A stretch of 40,757 nucleotides of DNA from Phocaeicola faecalis. GTDB lineage: Bacteria > Bacteroidota > Bacteroidia > Bacteroidales > Bacteroidaceae. This document shows, one piece after another, positions 1 through 8,263 of the stretch (its first letter is position 1; every line of letters begins with the position of its first letter). The position numbers and the translations under genes were made by a program. The notes under the pieces were generated by a model that was given only the letters and a program-made list of their open reading frames with translations, was not told the origin of the DNA and searched no databases. Location of the stretch: contig NZ_JADNRM010000005.1 of the NCBI RefSeq assembly GCF_021730445.1, positions 153,404 through 194,160 of the forward strand, in the 5' to 3' direction.

Positions 1-1162
1 ACGGCAAGAAACTCAAAGTCGCCATATAAAGGCTTCCGGTAGAAGTATAACCGTCGGCAGCTTCGGGTTGATGTCCATTAAACCCTAAAACCAGCCAACC
101 GTTCTTGTCAAAGTTCTGATTACCTTCATATAAATTGCGATGTACGGCAGTCAAAGCACAACGCACCTGGGCAGGTTTCAAATGAGCCGGCAATTTCTCA
201 CGCAAAGCTACATCCGCCAATGACTGGAAAGCCGCCGAACGGTAAGTCACCGAACGTCCCAAAGCCGGATAAGTACCGTCGGGCCCGATAATACGTTCAC
301 AAAATTCGGCATGGCGTATCATACGTGCCATAGCTTCATCCACTTCTTTCTGACCAGCTCTTTTTTTGGATGCCAATGTTTCAAGCATAGCCACATACAT
401 CGGATTCAATACATAAGAATTATAATAGTCCATACTGAATTTGGGACCATCGCAATACCAGCCGTCACCTGCATACCATTCTCTCACTTTATTCTTGGCA
501 ATCTTCAGGCGGAATGGATCACACTCGCCCCCTGCCCAATTGATGAAAGACTCATTCAGTCCCGTAAAAATCAACCAGTTATTGTAAGCACCGGTACGAT
601 TGCGCAAAGCCTTCAACGATTCAATATAGCGTTGCTTGGTCACATCGTCCAACGGTTCCCAAAGTGCTTTGGGAGCGCGCAAGAAAGCATGTACCAGATA
701 AGCGGCATCCACGATAGGCTGTGGCTGTTTCGTAAAATTCAGTTTGTCCGGTGAATTCGGGTCAACGGCATTTTTCAATCCTTTCAACACTTCTTCACGC
801 ATCTGCTTGCGAAGTTTTCCCTCTTCGGTATCGTCATCGGGCAGCGACAACCAGGGAGCTACGCCTGCCAATGTACGACCGACAGCTTCCAAATGGGTGA
901 TTTCATCATAGCCTTTCGGATTTCCGCTCGGAGATTCTATCGGCATATTCTGACGCAATGTGTTCTCTGCCAGATTATGAATCACAGGATAGGCGATTTT
1001 CCACATAAGCTCCACCCAAACGGCACGGTCTTGTGCACCGGTAGTCGTTTGTTGTTCTTTCGCAGCTTTATCTTTCTTATTTTTAGCTTGCAAAGAAGAT
1101 ACAGGCATTGCCATTAGAAAAACCAACAACAAAGCAAAGTAATTTAATCGTTTCATAGTCAT
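1..1162 (-). CDS. DUF2264-family exported protein, cut by the left window edge
   Basis: The frame is open from the ATG at 1162 to base 1, so about 387 residues are visible and the C-terminus lies outside. A second in-frame ATG at 1156 (MKRLNYFALLLVFLMAMPVS) begins a clean signal peptide and may be the real start. After cleavage the protein reads DRAVWVELMWKIAYPVIHNL, then LEAVGRTLAGVAPWL, YNNWLIFTGLNESFINWAG and WYAGDGWYCDGPKFSMDYYN. These match DUF2264 proteins, which are predicted alpha/alpha toroids, some of which I recall as linked to beta-glucuronidase activity. It starts within about 6-12 bases of the GH88 stop, so the two are almost certainly co-transcribed. I infer a periplasmic role in releasing uronic acid or a neighbouring sugar. 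The family call is good; the activity is uncertain. Confidence 0.75.
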   Translation of the reverse strand, partial: MTMKRLNYFALLLVFLMAMPVSSLQAKNKKDKAAKEQQTTTGAQDRAVWVELMWKIAYPVIHNLAENTLRQNMPIESPSGNPKGYDEITHLEAVGRTLAGVAPWLSLPDDDTEEGKLRKQMREEVLKGLKNAVDPNSPDKLNFTKQPQPIVDAAYLVHAFLRAPKALWEPLDDVTKQRYIESLKALRNRTGAYNNWLIFTGLNESFINWAGGECDPFRLKIAKNKVREWYAGDGWYCDGPKFSMDYYNSYVLNPMYVAMLETLASKKRAGQKEVDEAMARMIRHAEFCERIIGPDGTYPALGRSVTYRSAAFQSLADVALREKLPAHLKPAQVRCALTAVHRNLYEGNQNFDKNGWLVLGFNGHQPEAADGYTSTGSLYMATLSFLP

Positions 1163-1168
1163 TATTTA

Positions 1169-2443
1169 TTAGAAGAGAGATTCATTATTCAATAATTTAT
1201 TATAGCGATGCAGAGCTTCTATAAAATAGTAATCTGCATACGTCAAAGGCACATCGATTTCACCACCATGCGGAATGGCACCGGTGCTGTGCATCAGAAT
1301 GAAGTCGGCGTTCTCACCCAGTTTGGCACGATAAGCAGGGCTGCCCAACGAATGAAGAATCTGCTTGGCACCCTCCAAATATTTTTTGCTCTTGGCACCC
1401 TTCACATAAGTACTCAGCTCCATCAAAGCCGAAGCTGTGCAAGCAGCGGCTGAAGCATCACGATACAGAATAGGCGTAATGCTGGCTTTGGAACGTACAC
1501 CGGGAACATAACCTTCTTCCCAAGCATTGAAGTCCCACCACGCCACCTTATCGCTAGGCAGATTAGGATGATCCAGATAATAATCAGCCATGCCTTGAGC
1601 TGTTTTCAGGAAACGCTTATCACCGGTTTCGCGATAGCACAAAGTAAACCCGTAAATACCCCAAGACTGGCCTCTCGACCAACAAGAATTATCGGAATAA
1701 CCCTGAGAGGTTTCTCCCTTGATAGGAGCTCCGGTCTCTTTATCATAATAGATAATGTGATAGTGACTGTAGTCCTTACGGATTTGATTCTTCATCACCT
1801 TTTCGGCATGCGAAACAGCTACTTTCTTATAAGTGTCATCACCTGTCACCTTGCTGGCATGAAACAACAACTCCAAATTCATCATATTATCAATGATAAC
1901 AGGAAAGTCATAGACTTTATCACCGTGCCAAGAACGGAAACCGTTCCATGACTGAATCACACCGGCTTTAGGACGGAAACGCGTACAGAGTGATTTAGCC
2001 GATTCAGTCAAAATGTCCTCGTATTCGGCTTTCGGTGCAAAACGATTCGCATTGCCGTAGCTGCAATACATCATGAAACCGATGTCATGATTGTCTGTAA
2101 AAGTCTTACAAGGCTCCATCTTCTGCGTATAAACCAAGGCAGAATCCTGCAAAGCCTTATCACCTAAGAAGTCGGAGATATACCATAAACTGCCCGGAAA
2201 GAAACCGGCTGTCCATAAGTAAATACTTCCTTTGGATACCGTTCCGTCTTTACGCATACTGTGGGGCATCACGCCACTGCCATTTTTTCCCTGACTCGGA
2301 GTCTTCAGCATCAGATTATACTGCTTGGCTGCAAATTCCATATTTTCTTGAATAAATTCCTTTTCGGAATTTTGAGCTTGCACATTACCTGTCACACACG
2401 AAAACAAAAGAGCCGTGAACAAGCCGAAGGTTTTTTTTATCAT
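1169..2443 (-). CDS. GH88 unsaturated glucuronyl hydrolase
   Basis: GH88 enzymes hydrate and remove the 4,5-unsaturated uronic acid left at the non-reducing end by polysaccharide lyases. The start at 2443 (MIKKTFGLFTALLFSCVTGNVQA) gives a normal signal peptide; an ATG two codons upstream at 2449 is also possible, while the longer open frame to 2524 would run over the promoter. Two family aspartates are visible: D120 in NHDIGFMMYCSYGN and D185 in IDNMMNLELLFHA. Their spacing (65) is close to the D88/D149 pair of Bacillus unsaturated glucuronyl hydrolase. Further landmarks are SYHIIYYDKETG, CWSRGQSWGIYGF and the C-terminal DYYFIEALHRY. The length of 424 residues is normal. The enzyme should act in the periplasm on products of the lyases encoded across the control region. 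Confidence 0.92.
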   Translation of the reverse strand: MIKKTFGLFTALLFSCVTGNVQAQNSEKEFIQENMEFAAKQYNLMLKTPSQGKNGSGVMPHSMRKDGTVSKGSIYLWTAGFFPGSLWYISDFLGDKALQDSALVYTQKMEPCKTFTDNHDIGFMMYCSYGNANRFAPKAEYEDILTESAKSLCTRFRPKAGVIQSWNGFRSWHGDKVYDFPVIIDNMMNLELLFHASKVTGDDTYKKVAVSHAEKVMKNQIRKDYSHYHIIYYDKETGAPIKGETSQGYSDNSCWSRGQSWGIYGFTLCYRETGDKRFLKTAQGMADYYLDHPNLPSDKVAWWDFNAWEEGYVPGVRSKASITPILYRDASAAACTASALMELSTYVKGAKSKKYLEGAKQILHSLGSPAYRAKLGENADFILMHSTGAIPHGGEIDVPLTYADYYFIEALHRYNKLLNNESLF

Positions 2444-2484
2444 ATTCATGTTTTTAATGGTGTTAATTTCAAATAGGTTTACTG

Positions 2485-2492
2485 CAAAGATA
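2485..2492 (-). promoter_or_regulatory. Bacteroides-type -7 element for the GH88-DUF2264 operon
   Basis: The minus strand reads TATCTTTG, a perfect match to the Bacteroides -7 consensus TAnnTTTG, 42 bases before the GH88 start. No good TTTG -33 box lies at the usual distance, which would be expected for an activator-dependent promoter. Confidence 0.6.
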
Positions 2493-2544
2493 TAGGCATT
2501 GAATGTAAAAAGAAGGAACATCAATCTTATAAAGGAGAGAAAAC

Positions 2545-2566
2545 GTACATTCCTGCATTTTTAACG
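2545..2566. promoter_or_regulatory. Candidate regulator site upstream of GH88
   Basis: The plus strand has GTAC, an 8-base spacer, then ATTTTTAACG. The same two blocks (6-base spacer) occur upstream of susC at 7926-7945. In both cases TTTTTAACG begins 66-67 bases upstream of the -7 box. The shared sequence and distance suggest a common activator site, most likely for the hybrid regulator at 30509-34492. That assignment is inferred. Confidence 0.45.
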
Positions 2567-2836
2567 AAGAAAGTGGGAAATAGGGCATTATATGCATAAA
2601 AAGCGCCCTCTGAATTGGACAAAACATACCCCATTTGGACAATTTCTCCCTCTACATTTATTCTCCATTCTATTACAGACCGCCTGAAAGACATCCATTA
2701 CTATAATTACAGGTGAGACTGTATGTATAGTCCAAGTCTTTTCAAAAAAAGGCCGTAGTTCTTTCTGAATAAAACCAAGCTCTTTTTGAGAGAGGATGAA
2801 ATGACAGCCTCAAACTGTTGAACGGACAGGAAAATC
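2567..2836. other. Intergenic stretch between GH88 control region and susD 3' end
   Basis: This AT-rich stretch has no supported gene in any frame and no convincing promoter for a further transcript. With the flanking elements it makes up the gap of nearly 470 bases between susD and GH88, consistent with GH88 having its own promoter. Confidence 0.5.
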
Positions 2837-2873
2837 CCGCCTACACACCAGAAGACTACTGATTAGTAGGCGG
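2837..2873 (-). terminator. Hairpin downstream of susD, possible terminator
   Basis: CCGCCTAC at 2837-2844 and GTAGGCGG at 2866-2873 form a perfect 8-bp stem 38 bases past the susD stop. An alternative inner hairpin, CTACT-GATT-AGTAG (2856-2869), overlaps it. In the susCD transcript the stem is followed only by a short GATTTTCC tract, so it may end or stabilise the mRNA rather than act as a strong intrinsic terminator. Confidence 0.4.
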
Positions 2874-2911
2874 AATCTATTTCCCAACCTTTTTACCTTA
2901 ATGATTTCAAA

Positions 2912-4627
2912 TTACCAACCCGGATTCTGTTGTTCCGCTAATGCCGGGTTGCGCAGAATTTCCTCTTTAGGAATAGGGAATTTGTAATCACGCGCTATAA
3001 ACTTACGAGTAAAAAGTTTTTGCCCCACAATATCATCATACTCATAGTTTAGTTTCTCTTCACAAAGTTTCCAACGTTTCAAGTCACCAAAGCGATGACC
3101 TTCACATGCCAATTCTACAGCACGCTCATGAACGATACGCTGAAATACTTCCTCTTTCGTTGTCGCCTTCATCCAAGGATCACCATTATTAATAGCCGGC
3201 ATATTAGTAGAAGGACGCTGACGCACCTTATTAATCATTTCTACTGCTGCTCCCTGATTCCCATTCTCATTATAACATTCAGCCAACATTAGCAAAACAT
3301 CTGCATAGCGGATAAGAGGAAAATCCACAGGTGAATGAGAACGATCAAGCAATGTACCATCCATATCACCTTCGGGTACAAACTTACGCCAATAGTAATT
3401 GAAATGACTAGGCTTATTCTCACGTAAGAATCCATTAGCTTCATTTGTGTTATTGGATACCACATATTCTACCATTTTAGGAACAATACCATTACATCCA
3501 TAATAGTAAGAGTAAGGAGTGATTAAGGTTTGTTCCAAGCGCGGATCACGGTTTTCGTAAGCTTGACGAATTTTGTCTTTCTGAGCAGGATATTCAGCTA
3601 CTGTTTTATAATCACTAGACAATTTTGCCCAAAATATATCATGCTGCATTTGACGATCTGTAGTAAAACCGGGGAAATAATCTTCCCAACTAAATTTAGA
3701 GCCATCACGATTTTCGTACATATCAGCTAAAAAATCAGTTGCTACATTATTATTCCATCCGCCTCCATAGGTACAGCGAGTACCCAAACGAAGAGGATAA
3801 GCCATACCGTATTCTGAATTAGCACCATTGACTGCCATAATACTGAAAATGATTTCTTTACATTGGTCTGCCTTCGTAGTAAACAAATCAGGATAACTGT
3901 CATTCAAGCCATAGCCATACTGAGTCCCTTTCACAATTTCCTCGAAATCGGCCTGAGCCCCTTGATAATCTTTGGCAAAAAGTTTCACCTTGCCACGTAA
4001 CGCATAAGCAGCCCCTTTAGTTGCACGTCCATATTCAGCACCTTCCCACTTCAAAGGCAAATTAGCACTAGCAAAGTCCAAATCATCCAAAATGAATTTA
4101 CGTGTTTCATCCTCCGAAGAACGAGGTTTCAACATATCCATCACTTCATTGGCCACAATGGTCGTTTCGTCATACAATGGTACTCCACCATAGAAATCGA
4201 GCAAATGAAAATAGTACATAGCACGTAAAAAACGAGCTTCAGCCTTGTATACGATTTTATCGTCTTCACTAATATCTACATTATCAACATTTTGCAACAT
4301 AAGATTAGCTTTAAAAATACCATCGTAAGCACTTTGCCATTTGCTTTTTACATGGCCGTTACCGTAGTCATAAGTACCCATGATAATACCAGGCATCTGC
4401 CAGTTATTATAGTCGGCAGCCAATTCGCTTAATGCATCAATATTATAGTAGGCACCAAACACATTTTCATTTCTCAGTGAAGCATACATAGCCACCATTC
4501 CCTGATGAGCATGACTTTCGGTTTTCCAAAAGGTTCCCGAGCTCAGCTGATCGTGAGGATATTGATCCAAATCATAGCAGCTACTCATCAATCCTGCTAC
4601 CGTCAAAAGTAATATATATTTTTTCAT
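2912..4627 (-). CDS. susD-like: SusD-like surface glycan-binding lipoprotein
   Basis: SusD proteins bind glycan at the cell surface and cap the SusC channel. The N-terminus MKKYILLLTVAGLMSSC is a lipoprotein signal with the lipidated cysteine at residue 17. The 571-residue protein shows the family pattern: FLRAMYYFHLLDFYGGVPLYDE in the N-terminal helical part, GKVKLFAKDYQGAQADFEEIV (TPR-like), SPVDFPLIRYADVLLMLAECYNE, and the C-terminal ERAVELACEGHRFGDLKRW and NPGW ending. It starts 21 bases after the susC stop, so the two form an operon. The pair defines the import system of this PUL. The sequence does not reveal the ligand. Confidence 0.96.
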   Translation of the reverse strand: MKKYILLLTVAGLMSSCYDLDQYPHDQLSSGTFWKTESHAHQGMVAMYASLRNENVFGAYYNIDALSELAADYNNWQMPGIIMGTYDYGNGHVKSKWQSAYDGIFKANLMLQNVDNVDISEDDKIVYKAEARFLRAMYYFHLLDFYGGVPLYDETTIVANEVMDMLKPRSSEDETRKFILDDLDFASANLPLKWEGAEYGRATKGAAYALRGKVKLFAKDYQGAQADFEEIVKGTQYGYGLNDSYPDLFTTKADQCKEIIFSIMAVNGANSEYGMAYPLRLGTRCTYGGGWNNNVATDFLADMYENRDGSKFSWEDYFPGFTTDRQMQHDIFWAKLSSDYKTVAEYPAQKDKIRQAYENRDPRLEQTLITPYSYYYGCNGIVPKMVEYVVSNNTNEANGFLRENKPSHFNYYWRKFVPEGDMDGTLLDRSHSPVDFPLIRYADVLLMLAECYNENGNQGAAVEMINKVRQRPSTNMPAINNGDPWMKATTKEEVFQRIVHERAVELACEGHRFGDLKRWKLCEEKLNYEYDDIVGQKLFTRKFIARDYKFPIPKEEILRNPALAEQQNPGW

Positions 4628-4648
4628 ATAGATAAAATCATTGAATTA

Positions 4649-7600
4649 TTAGAATGAAACATTGACACCAAAGGAAGCCTGACGCATTGTGGGGTAATTA
4701 ATGCCACTTGTTTCGGGGTCAAGACCTTTGTAATCGGTGAAAGTGAAGAAGTTTTCCAAGCTGCAGAAAATACGTGCGCGACTCAATAAAACAGGCTTCA
4801 ACCATCTCTGCGGCAGAGAGTAACCTAATTGAATATTGCGAATCTTAAAGAAACGCTTGTTACTTTCCCACAAATCGCTAGCACGAGTGTTACGACCATC
4901 ATTAATCAAAACTCTAGGATATTTAGCCGGTGTTTCACGACCTTCATACCAACGACCGTCTGCAATTTCTTTACCAATTTGATAACCCGAAACAGCCAAG
5001 TTAGTACTATGCATATTTTGATATTGTACATAATAGTTTCCTGTACCCGACATCAACATAGAAAAGTCGAAACCTTTGTAATCGAATCCCAGATTGATAT
5101 CATAGAAGAAACGAGGAGCTGTACCATGGCCTCTTTTTATACGGTCACCATCATCCAATGTACCATCACCATTCATATCTTTATAGAGTACATCACCTAA
5201 TTCAGGGCGTTTATAGGTTTGGAAATAATCCTTCTTTCCTGTCACATTGCCATTTTCATCTGTAATTTCCTTGTATTTTTTAGACAATTCTTCTACATAA
5301 TCCAAGTCCTCTTGTGTTTGGATAATTCGGTCTACTTTCAGTACATAACCTTGATTAATAGGAGAACCTTCTTGAATAAAATAGCTACCGTAATCTGCCA
5401 TTTCACCATCTTTATAGTTGGTCACCTTGTTATCCACAAAAGTTACATTAGCACCAATGCTATAGTGAAAATCATCATTGATTTTATCTTGCCAATTCAA
5501 AGTCAGTTCAAAACCCTGATTACGTACCTGTGCACTATTTTGCTTAGGAATACCAGCATTACCATGTACTAGCGGAGCAGGCAAGCTAATCAAAATATCT
5601 TTCGTGTTTTTATAAAAGTACTCCAATGTACCGGTCAATCGGTTTTGTAACGTACCAAAATCTACTGCTACATTGGTAATAGCTGTACTTTCCCAAGTCA
5701 GCCCACCATTGGCCAAATTAGAAATAGTCATACCTAATTGAGCTTGCTGTCCCAATCCATACATTACATCATTGTAAGTAGAAACAGCATCGTAATTACC
5801 TACACTGTTATTACCTAATTCACCATAAGAAGCACGAAGTTTAAAAGAGTCCAACCATCCACGAGTACTTTCCATAAAGTTTTCCTGATCAACACGCCAT
5901 GCTGCAGATACAGAAGGGAAATATCCCCAACGGTTTTCTTTCAGAAAGCGAGAGGATGCGTCAGCACGGAGGTTTACTTCCACCAGATACTTATCATCCC
6001 AACCCAAATTGATACGTCCAAAGTAAGATCTCATCGCCCATTCACCACGGCTACCAGAAGCTTCTGCGTCACCGGTAAAACCATTAATAACATCCATTGA
6101 CTCATCTGCCCAGTCATATTTCTTGGCAGTCATGTTATACGAACGGAATAACTCTTGACTGGCACCCGCTAATATACTGAAGGACAACCTATTGTTAAGT
6201 ACCTTATTTTCGTAGCGTACTGTGGCATCCATAAACATACGTTCTTGTTTACCATTAAAATTACTAATCCAAGTACGACCGCTATTATGTTTCACAACTT
6301 GATCGTGAAGAAAATCCCACTGGTCATGATAGACAGGCTTTTCCCAGTTATCATCATCAGTCAATTCATAAGTATAAGATCCTGTTATAGTAAGCCCCTC
6401 TAAAGGAGTAATAGCTCCGTTAAAAGTTGAACGGAAATTGCGGCGCTTATAATTACCATCGCGACTGTTTAAATAAACTAAAGGATTATCCAACTGAATA
6501 TCTTCACCCAAAGCTTGCGCACCACCATAACGTCCATCAGGAGCACGATAAACAATACCCGGAGTACCAGCGCTACCATAAGTAAATACATTAGAAATTT
6601 GACCTGAACCTATTTCACGGTTAGAAAGATAACCACCCAATTTCATTCCTAAAGTCAGCCATTTGAAAGGCTTAGCCTCAACATTAGAACGGAAACTATA
6701 GCGTTGATAACCGGAGTTTTCCATAACACCAGGGTTGTCATTATAGCCAAACGAAGTATAGAATGTAACCTTCTCCGACCCACCACTCAATGAAAGGTTA
6801 TGATTAGTAGCCAAAGCGGATTTAAATACCTCGTCCACCCAATCGGTATTTGGATAAAGTAAAGGGTTACGACCATTATCCGCCCTCCAATCTTCAATCA
6901 TTTGCGGATCATACTGCCCTGCTCTATTCGAGTTTTTGGCTGCTTCATTTTTTAATGACATATAATCAGCGTAGTTAGTTACTGCATCAATAGTATGACC
7001 AATAGACTGAATGGCAGCATAACCTGTATAATCGACGTTTATCTTACCACTTTTACCTTTTTTAGTAGTAATCAAAATAACACCATTAGCAGCACGGCTA
7101 CCATAGATAGATGCAGATGCAGCATCTTTCAATACAGTCATGCTTTCTACATCCTGAGGAGCAACAGTGTTAATATTAGATTCCACACCATCAATAATCA
7201 CCAATGGAGAAGAACTATTCAAGGTACCTTGACCGCGTATCATAATGCTTGTATTGTCTTCACCCGGCTTATTGCTGGACGATGTTACCGAAACACCTGC
7301 TGCCATACCTGCCAAACCGGAAGAAAGATTGGTGATAGGACGTTTCTCTGCGATATCATCCATATTGACGGAAGAAACAGAACCGGACAAGTTTACTTTC
7401 TTTTGTGAAGCATAGCCCACTACCACTACTTCATCTATAAGTTCGCTACTTTCCTTTAACTTAATAGTCAGTGTACTTTGAGTGCCGACCTTCACAGTCA
7501 GGTCTTCATACCCTACAAAACTGACAACCAAGACAGCACCATTAGGTACATTGTCTAATGAGAACCGGCCATCCACATCCGTAATAGAACCGTTAGTCGT

Positions 7601-7834
7601 TCCTTTTACAACCACATTGGCACCAATAACAGTTTCACCGGTTTCATCGATTACCGTACCTGTAATAGTACGGCCATTCTGCTGTACGATAAGAGAAGAA
7701 TTTGTGGAACTGATATCGGAAGGATTACCTCCGGCTGCATAAGCCGGACTTACCGCCAACACCAAAGCTCCTCCCACAAAAAGTTTGAATAGCTTGGTAT
7801 GTAAAACACACCACTGTTTTTTCTGTTGATACAT
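4649..7834 (-). CDS. susC-like: SusC-like TonB-dependent outer-membrane glycan transporter
   Basis: SusC proteins are beta-barrel transporters that import oligosaccharides using TonB energy. The signal peptide ends near AVSPAYA (about residue 33). It is followed by a carboxypeptidase-regulatory-like domain (ITGTVIDETGETVIGANVVV, about 55-135), the TonB box and plug entry DEVVVVGYASQKKVNLSGSV, a plug with LVIIDGVE, MTVLKDAASASIYGSRAANGVILITTKKG, and a barrel ending in the typical aromatic C-terminus GVNVSF. At 1061 residues it is a standard length. It is first in its operon with susD and is divergent from the nine-gene enzyme operon, so both probably share control from the region 7835-8741. 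Confidence 0.97.
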   Translation of the reverse strand: MYQQKKQWCVLHTKLFKLFVGGALVLAVSPAYAAGGNPSDISSTNSSLIVQQNGRTITGTVIDETGETVIGANVVVKGTTNGSITDVDGRFSLDNVPNGAVLVVSFVGYEDLTVKVGTQSTLTIKLKESSELIDEVVVVGYASQKKVNLSGSVSSVNMDDIAEKRPITNLSSGLAGMAAGVSVTSSSNKPGEDNTSIMIRGQGTLNSSSPLVIIDGVESNINTVAPQDVESMTVLKDAASASIYGSRAANGVILITTKKGKSGKINVDYTGYAAIQSIGHTIDAVTNYADYMSLKNEAAKNSNRAGQYDPQMIEDWRADNGRNPLLYPNTDWVDEVFKSALATNHNLSLSGGSEKVTFYTSFGYNDNPGVMENSGYQRYSFRSNVEAKPFKWLTLGMKLGGYLSNREIGSGQISNVFTYGSAGTPGIVYRAPDGRYGGAQALGEDIQLDNPLVYLNSRDGNYKRRNFRSTFNGAITPLEGLTITGSYTYELTDDDNWEKPVYHDQWDFLHDQVVKHNSGRTWISNFNGKQERMFMDATVRYENKVLNNRLSFSILAGASQELFRSYNMTAKKYDWADESMDVINGFTGDAEASGSRGEWAMRSYFGRINLGWDDKYLVEVNLRADASSRFLKENRWGYFPSVSAAWRVDQENFMESTRGWLDSFKLRASYGELGNNSVGNYDAVSTYNDVMYGLGQQAQLGMTISNLANGGLTWESTAITNVAVDFGTLQNRLTGTLEYFYKNTKDILISLPAPLVHGNAGIPKQNSAQVRNQGFELTLNWQDKINDDFHYSIGANVTFVDNKVTNYKDGEMADYGSYFIQEGSPINQGYVLKVDRIIQTQEDLDYVEELSKKYKEITDENGNVTGKKDYFQTYKRPELGDVLYKDMNGDGTLDDGDRIKRGHGTAPRFFYDINLGFDYKGFDFSMLMSGTGNYYVQYQNMHSTNLAVSGYQIGKEIADGRWYEGRETPAKYPRVLINDGRNTRASDLWESNKRFFKIRNIQLGYSLPQRWLKPVLLSRARIFCSLENFFTFTDYKGLDPETSGINYPTMRQASFGVNVSF

Positions 7835-7862
7835 AGTCCTATATAATTTTAAGGTTTTGCTG

Positions 7863-7870
7863 CAAATTTA
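7863..7870 (-). promoter_or_regulatory. -7 element of the susCD promoter
   Basis: The minus strand reads TAAATTTG, matching TAnnTTTG, 29 bases before the susC ATG. No clear -33 TTTG is present, again suggesting activator dependence. Confidence 0.55.
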
Positions 7871-7892
7871 TACGAATAGTACATAGGAGCAG

Positions 7893-7996
7893 GGGTACAT
7901 TTGTGTTTTTGAGAGGAGTATACTTGTACCCTTATATTTTTAACGTTTGCAGCACAGGGTACATATTTGTACAACAAGATACATTTCCGTACAAAG
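7893..7996. promoter_or_regulatory. Operator-like cluster of GTAC repeats upstream of susC
   Basis: Four related motifs lie in about 100 bp: GGGTACATTTGTG (7893), GTATACTTGTACCC (7918, inverse orientation of the first), GGGTACATATTTGTACA (7958) and GATACATTTCCGTACA (7978). The third is a near palindrome with arms GTACA/TGTAC around TATT. The element GTAC-N6-ATTTTTAACG at 7926-7945 sits inside and is shared with the GH88 promoter. This is the expected position for hybrid two-component regulator sites, but no binding is shown. Confidence 0.5.
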
Positions 7997-8052
7997 AATA
8001 AAAGTTAAAGGAACAAATTTCATCCTTTTTCCAATAGCCTGACGGAGCCCGA

Positions 8053-8162
8053 CACAATGACATATATACGTGCAGGCTTATGCGTACGTCCGTGTAGCCC
8101 GATGCGTATATACGTGTGGGCTTATGCCACCGTACGTATAGGCTTATGCCACCGTACGTGTT
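8053..8162. repeat. Array of about five 22-bp imperfect repeats
   Basis: Units begin at 8053, 8075, 8097, 8119 and 8141. The last two share GGCTTATGCCACCGTACGT exactly; earlier units keep TATGCG, TATATACGTG and CGTACGT blocks. TATATACGTG recurs 44 bp apart (8063 and 8107), two units. The array lies in the divergent control region and does not look coding, CRISPR-like or like a known insertion sequence end. Function is unknown. Confidence 0.6.
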
Positions 8163-8167
8163 GTGAA

Positions 8168-8260
8168 TGTTGCAAAAAGACCTTTGTGTTTTTAAAAAAG
8201 CTCGTTATGTTTTCAAAAAACTTCAGCACCTTTTTAAAAAAGCTCGGTGTGTTTTTAATG
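8168..8260. repeat. Phased 21-bp A-tract tandem array
   Basis: Units start at 8168, 8189, 8210, 8231 and 8252, exactly 21 bp apart, or two helical turns. Units two and four share TTTTTAAAAAAGCTCG; unit three has TTTTCAAAAAACTTC; the first is degenerate (CAAAAAG), and the last is truncated after TTTTTAATG. Such spacing would place A-tract bends on one face of the helix. The period is also seven codons, so an open frame crosses it with a KKAR/KKLQ heptad, but I do not believe that frame is a gene. Confidence 0.65.
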
Positions 8261-8263
8261 TAA

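Noticed and set aside
2444..2524. Longer N-terminus for GH88
   Set aside because: It would run over the TATCTTTG promoter and add residues before a standard signal peptide.
8053..8260. Possible CRISPR array
   Set aside because: Units are contiguous at 21-22 bp with no unique spacers and no cas genes nearby.
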